Below are positions 1 through 8,080 of a DNA stretch of 64,000 nt, piece after piece. The notes under the pieces were generated by a model, which was given only the letters and a program-made list of their open reading frames with translations, made no database searches and was not told the origin of the DNA. The position numbers and the translations under genes were made by a program. Each line of letters starts with the position of its first letter. The first letter of the stretch is position 1. Origin of the DNA: Rhodoferax potami (GTDB taxonomy: Bacteria; Pseudomonadota; Gammaproteobacteria; Burkholderiales; Burkholderiaceae_C); the NCBI RefSeq assembly GCF_032193765.1, contig NZ_JAVBIJ010000001.1, positions 2,914,001 through 2,978,000 of the forward strand, in the 5' to 3' direction.

Positions 1-910
1 ACAGGTGAAACCCCACCGTTTTGCCAACGTAATCCGGAATCGATGACTGCCACCGTCCCCGTTCGAGCATCTCGGTCTTTTGGTATTCGTAAATTGGCTG
101 CTCGCACGACTCGCACTTGTAGTGCGCCGTCTCGGGCAGTCCTTTTTCCCAGATCAGTTGTTCGAAGGTCAGGACTTGTTCGTGCTCGCAGTGCGGGCAC
201 GGGACCATGAACTGTCGCTGGTCTGTTTGCTCGTACTCGCGCTCGATGCGCGACGATCCAGAAATTGTTGGCGTCGAGACGATGAAAATTTTTCTGCGTG
301 CAAAGGTTCGGGTTCGAGCCTCAGCCAGTGCAATCGCATCACCTTCTCCTTCAACGTCACCCGGGTAGCCATCAACTTCGTCCAGAAACAAATAGCGCAC
401 CGGCATCGAGCGCAGACCCACGGCGCTGTTTGCGCCCGTCATCACCAGAACGCCACCACGGAACTCTTTGCCCAGGATGGTGTTGCCTGAATCGCGCGCC
501 CTTGCGGGGGCGATCAAGCTAGAGAGCGTCGGGCTCTCTTCAATGAGAGGATCAATCCGCTGCTTGGAGTTGCGCTTGGCCATCTCGACCGTCGGCGCAA
601 CAGCCATCATGGGACCAGGGGCCAAATGGATCACATAGCCAATCCAGTTGTTGCCGCACTCCGTGCCGCCGACCTGCGCGCCTTTCATGAACACCACCCG
701 CTCGACGGGTGACGTCGGCGAGAGACAGTCCATGATCTCTTTGAGATAGGGCGTGCGATTGGTTCGCCACTTGCCCGGCTCCGAGGCCGACTTTCCTGAA
801 AGCACTCGGTACTGATCAGCCCATTCAGACACGGTCAGCAGTGGGTCGGGGGTGAGCCCTTCGCGCCACGCCTCAGCAATGGCATCAAATCCGTCATAGT
901 GTTCCAACAC
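1..910 (-). CDS. Phage terminase large subunit, GpA type (C-terminus beyond left edge)
   Basis: The motor and nuclease subunit of a phage DNA-packaging enzyme, of the lambda GpA-like class. The 303 visible codons hold the N-terminal ATPase: a Walker A-like stretch KGAQVGGTE near residues 76-84, Walker B FLDEVD near 175-180, and a CPHC...CESC zinc-type cysteine set near 232-270. The frame is open through base 1, so the nuclease domain lies outside the window. I chose GTG at 910 (AGGAAT just upstream) because an in-frame TGA lies 24 bp upstream and the match to the family begins soon after. It follows the small terminase by 39 bp, the usual order. Family call is firm; the start is less so. Confidence 0.92.
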   Translation of the reverse strand, partial: MLEHYDGFDAIAEAWREGLTPDPLLTVSEWADQYRVLSGKSASEPGKWRTNRTPYLKEIMDCLSPTSPVERVVFMKGAQVGGTECGNNWIGYVIHLAPGPMMAVAPTVEMAKRNSKQRIDPLIEESPTLSSLIAPARARDSGNTILGKEFRGGVLVMTGANSAVGLRSMPVRYLFLDEVDGYPGDVEGEGDAIALAEARTRTFARRKIFIVSTPTISGSSRIEREYEQTDQRQFMVPCPHCEHEQVLTFEQLIWEKGLPETAHYKCESCEQPIYEYQKTEMLERGRWQSSIPDYVGKTVGFHL

Positions 911-949
911 ATTCCTGCATTCCGTAAAGCCTCAAGCCCCAATTAGGGT

Positions 950-1501
950 TCAGTCCAATCGAACGGCCAAATCGCCCAGTTCGATCAAGTGATTGCGCAC
1001 GGCTTTTTCCAGCAGCACATGCAAGGTATGCCCATCGGCGTTGAGGTCAGCGGCCATCTGCGCAGCCACCCGCGCAGGCCAGTTCAACCAGGCATCGCGC
1101 TCGGCGCGCGCCATCTTGAAAACGTGTGCGACGGCCTGGTCACGATTGATCAACTCGCCTTTGAGGCGGGCCAGTCGCACCCGATTGGTCTGCGCCTTGA
1201 GCACCTCATTGGCGGTCTTGGCCTGCAGCAAGGTGGTGCCACCGCCTTTGGGTTCAAACGCGCCCGCTGATTCACCCAGCGTTTCCCGTATTCCCGCAAT
1301 CACCTCATTGGAGACGGGCTTGTGTTTGCCCCGTTGCTGCGCAGCGTCTGTGTTTTTGCTCCATTGAGCGTCGGCTTGCGCCGCATTGATCGTGCCGTCT
1401 GCGTTGGGGGTAATCCGCCCGGCCTCGATGGCCTTGCGCACCGCCGTATCGGACACCCCTCGGTGGCGCGCATAGGCCCGAATTGAGAGTCGATCGGTCA
1501 T
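950..1501 (-). CDS. Phage terminase small subunit-like HTH protein
   Basis: A 183-aa protein with an N-terminal helix-turn-helix (RLSIRAYARHRGVSDTAVRK, residues about 5-24), then a charged helical region and a conserved-looking segment about residues 95-180. Small terminase subunits recognise the packaging site through such an HTH. Its place directly upstream of the large subunit on the same strand supports the role. ATG at 1501 is preferred; an in-frame TTG at 1507 is the alternative, and neither has a strong ribosome site. It could also be filed as a generic phage element protein; the function rests on HTH plus position. Confidence 0.72.
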   Translation of the reverse strand: MTDRLSIRAYARHRGVSDTAVRKAIEAGRITPNADGTINAAQADAQWSKNTDAAQQRGKHKPVSNEVIAGIRETLGESAGAFEPKGGGTTLLQAKTANEVLKAQTNRVRLARLKGELINRDQAVAHVFKMARAERDAWLNWPARVAAQMAADLNADGHTLHVLLEKAVRNHLIELGDLAVRLD

Positions 1502-1549
1502 ACCCAAGTGAAAGAGTCTGGCTAAGAAATTGACTTGATGTTGTTCGGA

Positions 1550-1563
1550 AATGAAGCGTTCAT
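1550..1563. repeat. Palindromic repeat AATGAAGCGTTCAT, copy 1
   Basis: The core ATGAA-GCG-TTCAT is a palindrome lying 34 bp before the DUF6900 start. An identical 14-mer occurs at 1842-1855 before the DUF3489 start. Position and symmetry suggest an operator shared by two small plus-strand genes. TTGACT at 1530-1535 could be a -35 element just upstream, with the palindrome falling where a -10 would be. Confidence 0.55.
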
Positions 1564-1596
1564 ACGGTCATCAATCAACGTTTTTTGGAGCGCCGC

Positions 1597-1830
1597 ATGA
1601 ACCACAAGAAAACCACCAACGCCATCAACGCGCCTTCTTGCCTTTTGGAGCAGATCGCACGCGAGCACCTTTTTGTCCAGACGCTGCAGACGCAGAGCTC
1701 GGACCGGCTGGACTTTCACGACGTGTCGGTTTGGGGGATTGAGGCAGCTCTGCAAGCGGCTTATCAAGCTGGCCTGCAGGCACAGACGAAGAAGCAACAG
1801 GGGAAGAAAAAAGATTCAGAAATCGCTTGA
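1597..1830 (+). CDS. DUF6900-like small protein
   Basis: A 77-aa protein resembling the DUF6900 domain: LLEQIAREHLFVQTLQTQ, then LDFHDVSVWGIEAALQAAYQAG, ending in a lysine-rich tail. I know of no function for the family; it appears in mobile elements of proteobacteria. ATG 1597 is chosen because GGAG sits 7 bp upstream (1587-1590); a TTG at 1585 is in frame but worse. It is the first of four co-oriented small genes that run against the flanking phage genes. A TCGCTT-GAT-AAGCGA inverted repeat overlaps its stop codon (1823-1837). Confidence 0.72.
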   Translation: MNHKKTTNAINAPSCLLEQIAREHLFVQTLQTQSSDRLDFHDVSVWGIEAALQAAYQAGLQAQTKKQQGKKKDSEIA

Positions 1831-1841
1831 TAAGCGAGCGG

Positions 1842-1855
1842 AATGAAGCGTTCAT
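1842..1855. repeat. Palindromic repeat AATGAAGCGTTCAT, copy 2
   Basis: Exact second copy of the 14-mer at 1550-1563, here 28 bp upstream of the DUF3489 gene. The matched distance to two start codons (34 and 28 bp) argues for a regulatory site rather than chance. Confidence 0.55.
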
Positions 1856-1883
1856 CACATCACCATTTTTTAAAGGAAAAACC

Positions 1884-2330
1884 ATGAAACTCTCCGAGAC
1901 CCAAACCAATCTGCTCACCGCAGCGGCCCAGCATCCAGAGCACTTGCTGACCGAATTCCCGGCCAATCTCAAAGGGGGTGCGCGGCTTAAGGTTTTGACA
2001 TCCCTGGCCAACGCCAATCTCATTGCCGTCCACAGCCAAGCCGAGGACGGCACCACGCGATTTGCAATCACAGACACAGGGCGCAGCGCCCTTGGCATTG
2101 CGATCGAAGCCAAGGCAACACCCTCCAAACGAGAGGGCACTAAGCAGGCCACGCTGATCGAATTGCTCCAGCGTCCGGAGGGGGCAACGCTCGAGCAGAT
2201 GGTCCAGGCCACCGGATGGCAACAGCACACGGTCAGGGGCTGCATGGCCGGAGCCCTGAAAAAGAAGCTCGGTTTGAGCATCGTTTCCGAGAAAACCGAT
2301 GGCCAACAACGCACCTATCGCATTGCCTGA
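1884..2330 (+). CDS. DUF3489-domain protein
   Basis: A 148-aa protein whose C-terminal half matches the DUF3489 pattern as I recall it: KQATLIELLQRPEGATLEQM, then ATGWQQHTVRGCMAGALKKKLGL and SEKTDGQQRTYRI (about residues 92-147). That half looks like a winged-helix fold. The N-terminal half (LSETQTNLLTAAAQHPE...) also looks like a small winged helix, so the protein may bind DNA. ATG 1884 has AAAGGA 6 bp upstream. Such proteins are frequent in phage and ICE accessory regions; the role is unknown. Seven bases separate it from the next gene, so the two are likely co-transcribed. Confidence 0.8.
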   Translation: MKLSETQTNLLTAAAQHPEHLLTEFPANLKGGARLKVLTSLANANLIAVHSQAEDGTTRFAITDTGRSALGIAIEAKATPSKREGTKQATLIELLQRPEGATLEQMVQATGWQQHTVRGCMAGALKKKLGLSIVSEKTDGQQRTYRIA

Positions 2331-2337
2331 GGTTCAC

Positions 2338-2697
2338 ATGAAAAACATCACCCTCAACATCGAATGCAAACCCTTGACCGTGGATTTCGACGGCCAGGAG
2401 ATTGAGGTTCAAGAGCTGAGCATCCGCTTACCCTTCGGACGCAAACCCAGCGACATCAACGACATCGAAGGCAGCGGCGATTACATCGTCTACGTCACCG
2501 AGGTCCGCGAGATGGAACCCGAAGAGTTCGACGGATTCGCGATGAATCTCTTTAAGTCGCGCGACTGGCTCAAGGGCAAGGGCGGCTACTTGGGACAAGG
2601 GCGCTTATGCGTCCAAGTTCAAGCGCCCGGTCGCCCCTATCTGTTCATCGATCCGTCTGGCGGGGATTACCCACGCTACGTTGCTCGATTGGGTTGA
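2338..2697 (+). CDS. Hypothetical small accessory protein
   Basis: A 119-aa soluble protein with no family I recognise. It begins with beta-rich sequence (KNITLNIECKPLTVDFDGQE) and is acidic in the middle (EVREMEPEEFDGFA). The ATG at 2338 is fixed by GAGG 5 bp upstream; the frame is open further up but no better start is seen. It sits 7 bp after the DUF3489 gene and 3 bp before the next gene, so it is probably part of one small operon. Confidence 0.6.
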   Translation: MKNITLNIECKPLTVDFDGQEIEVQELSIRLPFGRKPSDINDIEGSGDYIVYVTEVREMEPEEFDGFAMNLFKSRDWLKGKGGYLGQGRLCVQVQAPGRPYLFIDPSGGDYPRYVARLG

Positions 2698-2700
2698 GCC

Positions 2701-3078
2701 ATGCGATCTTCACAAGCAAATGACTTCGTCAAAATCCCTGCCTCTGAAAACAAGTCCTGGGGCTTTTGGGGAACGATGGGCGGCTACGCCAGCATCGCAT
2801 GGCCAATAGCCATGACGGGAATCTCCAAGGCCACCGGTGAGCCGTTTGAATACGTCCGTATATTTCTGGACAGCCGCCATGGCCGTCACTTTGCCGATGC
2901 GGTACAAGACGCTCTTTTGAGCAACCCTGACATGCACCTGGCCGTCGCAATGGCCATCGAGAAGCGGATGAACTGGACGATAGGACACACGATCCAGCGC
3001 AGCCACGGAATTCCAAAGGAACTGCCTTACCTAACCGGATTTGTAATCCAGAGCGGGATAGATCAGGACTTCACCTGA
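2701..3078 (+). CDS. Hypothetical small accessory protein
   Basis: A 125-aa protein, unrecognised. It has a Gly/Trp-rich start (SWGFWGTMGGYASIAW) and then a stretch FEYVRIFLDSRHGRHFADAVQDAL that looks like an alpha/beta domain. It starts 3 bp after the previous stop, with no clear ribosome site of its own, which suggests translational coupling. Its last 16 bp overlap the convergent end of the ParB-methyltransferase gene. It closes the plus-strand cassette. Confidence 0.58.
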   Translation: MRSSQANDFVKIPASENKSWGFWGTMGGYASIAWPIAMTGISKATGEPFEYVRIFLDSRHGRHFADAVQDALLSNPDMHLAVAMAIEKRMNWTIGHTIQRSHGIPKELPYLTGFVIQSGIDQDFT

Positions 3079-4328
3079 TCCACCGTCTCTTGCTCATCGG
3101 TCTGCGGTGTTTGCTCCACCTCTGAACCACCGTTTTCTCGAACGGCTTTCTTGCCGGTGTAGTCTTCCCAGCGTTTGACGATCACGTCCACGAACTTCGG
3201 ATCGAGTTCAATCAAGCGAGCTTGACGCCCCGTCTTCTCGCACGCAATCAAGGTGGTGCCGGAGCCACCAAACAGATCCAGAACGACATCGCGGCTCTTA
3301 GACGAATTGCGAATGGCCCGCTCAACCAGCTCGACCGGTTTCATGGTCGGGTGCAGATCGTTGACGCGCGGCTTGTTGTAGAACCAGACATCAGCCTGGT
3401 CTCGGTCGCCACACCAAAAGTGATCTGTTCCCTGTTTCCAGCCGTACAAGATCGGTTCGTACTGGCGTTGGTAATCAGCTCTGCCCAGCGTGAACGTGTT
3501 CTTTGCCCAAATCACGAAAGTCGACCACTTGCCGCCAGCATCCAGCCAGGCCTTTTGCAAGGTGTGTAGCTCCGATGAACTCATGCACACGTAGCATGCG
3601 CCCTTGGTGACCACCAGCAGGTTAACGCAAGCGTCATAGAGAAACTGGTAGAAACCGTCGCCCAACGCGTCGTTGAGGATGCGTCGGTCTTTGCCGCGCA
3701 TTTTGTCCTTGGCGCTGTTGCCGTAATCCACGTTGTAGGGTGGATCGGTGAATGCCATGTCAGCCAGCTGGCCATCCATCAGGCGCTCCACGTCCGACAG
3801 GACCGTGGAGTCTCCGCAAAGCAAGCGATGGTTGCCGAGGATCCACAGGTCCCCCGGCTTTGAGGTCGGTTCTACTGGGGTTTCCGGTACTGCGTCTTCG
3901 TCGGTCAGACCATCGCTTTGTTCATCGCCATTGAGCAGCTTGTCGATCTCCTCATCGGTAAAGCCCATCAGGTCCAAGTCGTACTCAGCAGCCTGCAGCT
4001 CAGCCAGCTCCAGTTTCAGAAGCTCTTCATCCCAGCCTGCGTTTTCGGCAATCCGGTTGTCGGCCAGGATGTAGGCCTTTTTCTGGGTGGGCGTCAGGTG
4101 CGCCAACTCGATCACAGGCACTTCTGTGAGCCCCAGCTTGCGAGCAGCCATCAATCGGCCATGCCCAGCAATCACTCCGCGCTCGCCATCCGACAGGATC
4201 GGGTTGGTGAAACCAAACTCCGCAATGGATGCTGCAATCTGAGCCACCTGGCCGTCGCTGTGTGTTCGGGCGTTTCGCGCATAAGGGATGAGCGAATCCA
4301 CCGCGATCATTCTGATCTCGGGAGTCAT
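3063..4328 (-). CDS. ParB-domain DNA methyltransferase (N6-A/N4-C, beta class)
   Basis: A 421-aa fusion. Residues about 5-75 form a ParB/sulfiredoxin-type nuclease-like domain (LIPYARNARTHS...GVIAGHGRLMAARKLG). Residues about 160-400 form an amino-methyltransferase with DPPY at 195-198 and the AdoMet loop DLFGGSGTT at 351-359; this order makes it beta class. It should methylate adenine N6 or cytosine N4 in phage or host DNA. No partner endonuclease is seen, so it is probably an orphan phage methylase that protects DNA or marks packaging or replication sites. ATG 4328 is preceded by AAGGA 4 bp upstream; more upstream codons are open but lack similarity to the family. Confidence 0.9.
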   Translation of the reverse strand: MTPEIRMIAVDSLIPYARNARTHSDGQVAQIAASIAEFGFTNPILSDGERGVIAGHGRLMAARKLGLTEVPVIELAHLTPTQKKAYILADNRIAENAGWDEELLKLELAELQAAEYDLDLMGFTDEEIDKLLNGDEQSDGLTDEDAVPETPVEPTSKPGDLWILGNHRLLCGDSTVLSDVERLMDGQLADMAFTDPPYNVDYGNSAKDKMRGKDRRILNDALGDGFYQFLYDACVNLLVVTKGACYVCMSSSELHTLQKAWLDAGGKWSTFVIWAKNTFTLGRADYQRQYEPILYGWKQGTDHFWCGDRDQADVWFYNKPRVNDLHPTMKPVELVERAIRNSSKSRDVVLDLFGGSGTTLIACEKTGRQARLIELDPKFVDVIVKRWEDYTGKKAVRENGGSEVEQTPQTDEQETVDQVKS

Positions 4329-4354
4329 AAAGTCCTTGGGGGGTGAGGGGGAGG

Positions 4355-4384
4355 TGCAAACCCGGTGCGAACTGCAAACCCGGT
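4355..4384. repeat. Two direct copies of TGCAAACCCGGT
   Basis: The 12-mer lies at 4355-4366 and again at 4373-4384, an 18-bp period, 27 bp upstream of the methyltransferase start. Tandem half-sites at such spacing often bind a phage regulator. Nothing else is recognised in the 261-bp gap 4329-4589. Confidence 0.4.
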
Positions 4385-4589
4385 TTTTCAATCTGTCACT
4401 ATCGAAATCTCGGGCCTTTGCCCCCCGCATAGGGATTTGGCAAAGAAGGACCCGGAAATTTGTATGGAGGGAGTGGCCTGCACTCCTTTCCACACCATAG
4501 CTGAAAATGTACGCTCAAATGGCACCAAATGCTTCACTGGGTAAAGTCGCTCATTGCCTCAGATGCACCCACACACGCTACCATTCCAA

Positions 4590-5009
4590 TCAATTCACGC
4601 CAATTTCCGCGCATGAGTTGAATGACCCGTTGAGCCTGTCGGCCACCAGTTGCATTGCCTTCTTCCAACGCCTGGCTGCCGTGTTCCGATCGCAAGCAAA
4701 GCGTCTGCCGATTTGATGCCACTCGTAACGCTTGGCCCGCATCCACACCAGATGGCGTTGCTCTTCCTCCAGCCACTGAACCCAGCGCATGGTCTCGAGC
4801 ATGCGTTCCACTGCCTCAGGACCGGGTGGCATGGGGCGGTAAACACGTTCGGGGTCAGGGTAGCGATTGGGCACTTGCATGGCCAAGCTCATCCAAGGGC
4901 TGGCATACCCCTGAACCCGCACGGGTGGAAGGCGATATGACGTGTGAGCTGCATCGCTAAAACGTGCGGCCACATCGTCAACAGTCCAGATGGTGATCGT
5001 CTTAGCCAT
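4590..5009 (-). CDS. DUF6362-like phage protein
   Basis: A 139-aa protein. It starts WTVDDVAARFSDAAHTSYRLPPV and ends with a helix-turn-helix-like segment (YEWHQIGRRFACDRNTAARRW, about residues 103-123), followed by MQLVADRLN. This matches the DUF6362 layout seen in prophages. The HTH suggests DNA binding, perhaps as a late regulator or a terminase-associated protein; the role is not known. AGGAGG lies 5 bp before ATG 5009. The start overlaps the end of the previous gene by 8 bp, so the two are coupled. Confidence 0.72.
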   Translation of the reverse strand: MAKTITIWTVDDVAARFSDAAHTSYRLPPVRVQGYASPWMSLAMQVPNRYPDPERVYRPMPPGPEAVERMLETMRWVQWLEEEQRHLVWMRAKRYEWHQIGRRFACDRNTAARRWKKAMQLVADRLNGSFNSCAEIGVN

Positions 5010-5208
5010 GCTTGCCTCCTGGGCCATAGAGGCGTTCACCAATGCGTCGAATGAACTCACGCTCGAGGAAGTCCAGTCGCTCGTCTTGATCTGACACGAC
5101 CAGGATGTGTTGCTCACGCCAGCCTGAACGCTTGACGGCATCCAGATCTGTCACGACAGGCTGCACTTTTCCAAGAGCGCAGCGATACGGTTGTGCTGGG
5201 ACTTTCAT
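5002..5208 (-). CDS. Hypothetical small phage protein
   Basis: A 68-aa protein, unrecognised. The C-terminal half is charged and likely helical (SDQDERLDFLEREFIRRIGERL). It is supported by AGGAGG 6 bp upstream of ATG 5208 and by tight packing: 1 bp after the RuvC-like gene, and an 8-bp overlap with the DUF6362 gene. Confidence 0.6.
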   Translation of the reverse strand: MKVPAQPYRCALGKVQPVVTDLDAVKRSGWREQHILVVSDQDERLDFLEREFIRRIGERLYGPGGKHG

Positions 5209-5209
5209 C

Positions 5210-5683
5210 TCACACCTCCTGTGTCGTCTGACGATCGCGGGCCAGATAGGCCAGTGCAATTGCGTCTGCTTCGTTGTCGTCTGCAGGTTGATGTCCACGC
5301 GCTTGAACGCTTGCGATCATCTCGTCCTTGCCTGCATTGCCTTTGCCGGTCGCGTGCTTTTTGATCGTGCCGACCGGTATGCCTTCGTAGGGGATCTGAT
5401 GGTGCTCACACCAGGCTGTCAGTTGTCCCATGAAGCCACCGTATGCATGGGCAGCATCCACGCCAACATGCCTGCGCACCTCTTCAAACACGACCAGATC
5501 AATGCCTGTGGTGCATTGCTTCACGTCCGTGAGCCAGCGTTTGAATTTCAGGAACCGCATACCACCACCTTCAAAGCGTTGGGGCTTGAAGGATTGGCTG
5601 CCGCTTGTGATCTGATCGTCTGAACCCATCAAGGCCCAGCCAGTCGTTGTGCCCAAGTCCAGGGCAAGAATCGTCATGTTCAT
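5210..5683 (-). CDS. RuvC-like Holliday-junction resolvase of phage type
   Basis: A 157-aa RNase H-fold nuclease. It shows the expected acidic motifs: ILALDLGTTTGWA (first Asp near residue 7), VVFEEV (middle Glu) and a C-terminal PADDNEADAIALAYLA carrying the last acids. Phage RuvC-like enzymes cut branched DNA during recombination or before packaging. ATG 5683 has GGAG 5 bp upstream; a second ATG at 5677 is possible. It stands between the primase-helicase and small phage genes. Confidence 0.82.
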   Translation of the reverse strand: MNMTILALDLGTTTGWALMGSDDQITSGSQSFKPQRFEGGGMRFLKFKRWLTDVKQCTTGIDLVVFEEVRRHVGVDAAHAYGGFMGQLTAWCEHHQIPYEGIPVGTIKKHATGKGNAGKDEMIASVQARGHQPADDNEADAIALAYLARDRQTTQEV

Positions 5684-5742
5684 TTCGTCTCCAGAATTTG
5701 TTCGGGTGACGGGTTGGACAGGTTTCACGGTTATTCCTCTAT

Positions 5743-5764
5743 CGTGTGTGTGCGCGCACGCGTG
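5743..5764. other. 22-base alternating pyrimidine-purine tract
   Basis: The gap between the primase-helicase and RuvC-like genes (5684-5809) holds an unbroken alternation of CG, TG and CA steps. Such runs can adopt left-handed DNA under negative supercoiling. It is an observation of composition only. Confidence 0.4.
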
Positions 5765-5809
5765 AGGGGTTAATCAGTAAGACTGTCAAATCCGTCACCA
5801 TGGTTTGGT

Positions 5810-8080
5810 TCAATCGTCTCGGTATGGGTAGCCGCCACCGCTATGAGGCTTAGGTCGTAGACTGATTCCCGCGATTGCGCGTGCACCGCCATGCAGTCGG
5901 CATTTCTCGAACTTGCGGGTCGACATCAGCTCTGAGAACCGCTTGATCGAGCCCACGTACTCGCCAGCACGCTCAGCCCATTCGCGCCAATCAGTGAACA
6001 GATCCGACACGCCTTCGCGATGGGTCTTGCTCAAAATGCAGCGCTCTTCGATCCATTGGCCCAAGGCGTCTTCCGCTTCGAAATACTCCTCAGTTGCCGA
6101 GACCACGCACTCGGGTGGACGCAGGCCATCGCGTTGCCATGCGAGACCCCCTTCGACCGCCCAGGCCAAAATACCGTCACGCTCCGCGTACAGTTTCTCG
6201 GTCAGCTTGCCGTCGCGCCTCTCGGGCGGGATCGTCACCGTGAACGGGATCAGGTGCAGACGCCGCTTCATGGCTTCGTCCACGTTGCGGATCGAGGGCT
6301 TGTGGTTGCCTGCGATCAACAGCTTGAACTGCGGGATGTACTCGAAGAAGTCCTGTCGCATGAAGCGAGCAGACACCTTGTCACCACCCGTGATTGCCTT
6401 AACCTTCGACTCGTTCCAGCGCCTGCCTTGCTCGGTTTCCACTGACGCGACAAAGCGTGCGCCGCGCAATCCGGCCAGATCAGTGGGGTGTCGATCACCC
6501 CGGGCATCCATGAAGGTGTCCATGGGTGCGCTCGTGGCGTAGTCGCCCAAGATGCTGGCCAAGGTATTGACGAACACCGACTTGCCGTTCGCGCCAGTCC
6601 CGTACAGAAAGAACAATGCATGGGCGCTGGTTGCCCCGGTCAGACAGTACCCCGCCATGCGCTGCAAGTACTCCTGCAAAAGCAGGTCGCCGCCGGTCAC
6701 GTCGTTCAAAAACGCTTTCCACTGTGGACAGTCACCCTTTGGTGTGGCCGTCGCAATCTTGGTCATGCGGTCTGCACGGTCATGCGGACGCGTGACGCCC
6801 ACCTTGAGGTTAACGACGCCACCAGGGGTGTTGAGCAAGAACAGGTCTGCGTCCCACTCCTCAGTGGTGGATGCATGACGGCGATCAGACCTCGCCATGC
6901 GATCGACACCACCCACGGTGCTACTGGCGAGCAACTTGGCTGCGAGGCGGTGGGAGTCCACCTTGAGTGCGGCCTCACGGCAGATGGCGCGAATGAGGTG
7001 ATGGGACATCAAGGTCTCATCGGGCTGCCAGCGGCAACCGGTCCACACCAGCCACTTTCCCCAAGCCGCGCAATAGCGCCACTCGTCGGCATAGCGAGAT
7101 GTGAACGCCAGCGTCAGCGCATCATCGGTCGCCCACACCGTGGCGTCTTGAGTAGTCATGGCCTTGGTGGTCTTCACGCACATACGCGGCCCAGAGGCAA
7201 TGAACGTGGTCACATCAAAACCCTCGAGCAGTGCATCGGCAGCGTCCCAGCCATCAGCCTTGTCATCGGGCGGCAAGAGAACATCGCAGGAATGCGCGCC
7301 CGCATCCAGGACAGCTTGCGCCGCCGCCATGGCGTACTCCCAGCCTGGCTTGTCTCGGTCGGGCCAGATCAAAACGGCCTTGCCTGTGAGTGGTGACCAG
7401 TCGGTTTTGTCCACCGGTGCATTGGCCCCGTGCATGGCAGTCGTGGCTGTGATTCCAGTGGCGATCAATGCCTGGGCACACTTCTCACCCTCAACCAAGA
7501 TCACCCGATCGGCACTGACCATCCCCGGTTGGTTGAACAGGGGGCGAGGATCGGGTGGGGCCATCTTGCGACGCTTGGCGTCCCATGGACGGAACTCCTT
7601 CTTGCCCCCAGGCGGGTCATAGCGATAGACCACAGCGATCAGATGACCGGCGGGGTCAAAGTAATCCCACTTGGCCGTGGCTGGTCCCAACTCGTCGACC
7701 GGAGCTTCTTTCTTGGCTTTACGGGATTGGGTAGGTGCTGCCTGGCCAACCAGATCTGCCGCGTAGTCCAATACCCGGGGGAAGTCGGATTGAACGTCTG
7801 CACCAAGGTAAGCAGCAATCAAACCAAAGACATCTCCGCCGTCGCCCGTGGCGCGATCGGTCCACAGTCCTGCCTTCTCCCCATCAAGAACGACCTCCAG
7901 GCTGTCACCGGGACTGCCCAAGACGTCGCCCATCAGGAACTTGCCACGGCGCTTCTTGCCAGCGGGAAACAGAGTGCTCAGCACCGATTCCAGGCGATCG
8001 ATCAGCGACGCACGCAACTGCTCTCGAGTAGCGTCTGTATCTTTGTGTGCAGTTGAGTCGTTGTCATTGAAATCAAGCAT
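5810..8080 (-). CDS. Phage primase-helicase (toprim plus D5/P4-like helicase)
   Basis: A 756-aa replication protein. The N-terminal part (about 40-110) resembles the CHC2-less primase lead domain (WTDRATGDGGDVFGLIAAYLG). The toprim domain is at about 190-270, with VEGEK 196-200 and DRD 241-243. A D5_N-like linker is followed by a superfamily 3 helicase with Walker A GTGANGKS at 494-501. It should prime and unwind during element replication. ATG 8080 has AAGGAGA about 10 bp upstream and overlaps the preceding gene by 8 bp. The domain order is that of plasmid and phage P4-type primases, and the length is normal. Confidence 0.92.
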   Translation of the reverse strand: MLDFNDNDSTAHKDTDATREQLRASLIDRLESVLSTLFPAGKKRRGKFLMGDVLGSPGDSLEVVLDGEKAGLWTDRATGDGGDVFGLIAAYLGADVQSDFPRVLDYAADLVGQAAPTQSRKAKKEAPVDELGPATAKWDYFDPAGHLIAVVYRYDPPGGKKEFRPWDAKRRKMAPPDPRPLFNQPGMVSADRVILVEGEKCAQALIATGITATTAMHGANAPVDKTDWSPLTGKAVLIWPDRDKPGWEYAMAAAQAVLDAGAHSCDVLLPPDDKADGWDAADALLEGFDVTTFIASGPRMCVKTTKAMTTQDATVWATDDALTLAFTSRYADEWRYCAAWGKWLVWTGCRWQPDETLMSHHLIRAICREAALKVDSHRLAAKLLASSTVGGVDRMARSDRRHASTTEEWDADLFLLNTPGGVVNLKVGVTRPHDRADRMTKIATATPKGDCPQWKAFLNDVTGGDLLLQEYLQRMAGYCLTGATSAHALFFLYGTGANGKSVFVNTLASILGDYATSAPMDTFMDARGDRHPTDLAGLRGARFVASVETEQGRRWNESKVKAITGGDKVSARFMRQDFFEYIPQFKLLIAGNHKPSIRNVDEAMKRRLHLIPFTVTIPPERRDGKLTEKLYAERDGILAWAVEGGLAWQRDGLRPPECVVSATEEYFEAEDALGQWIEERCILSKTHREGVSDLFTDWREWAERAGEYVGSIKRFSELMSTRKFEKCRLHGGARAIAGISLRPKPHSGGGYPYRDD

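Noticed and set aside
6488..7396. 302-codon plus-strand frame opposite the primase-helicase
   Set aside because: Antisense shadow of a clearly coding gene with conserved motifs; no supporting features.
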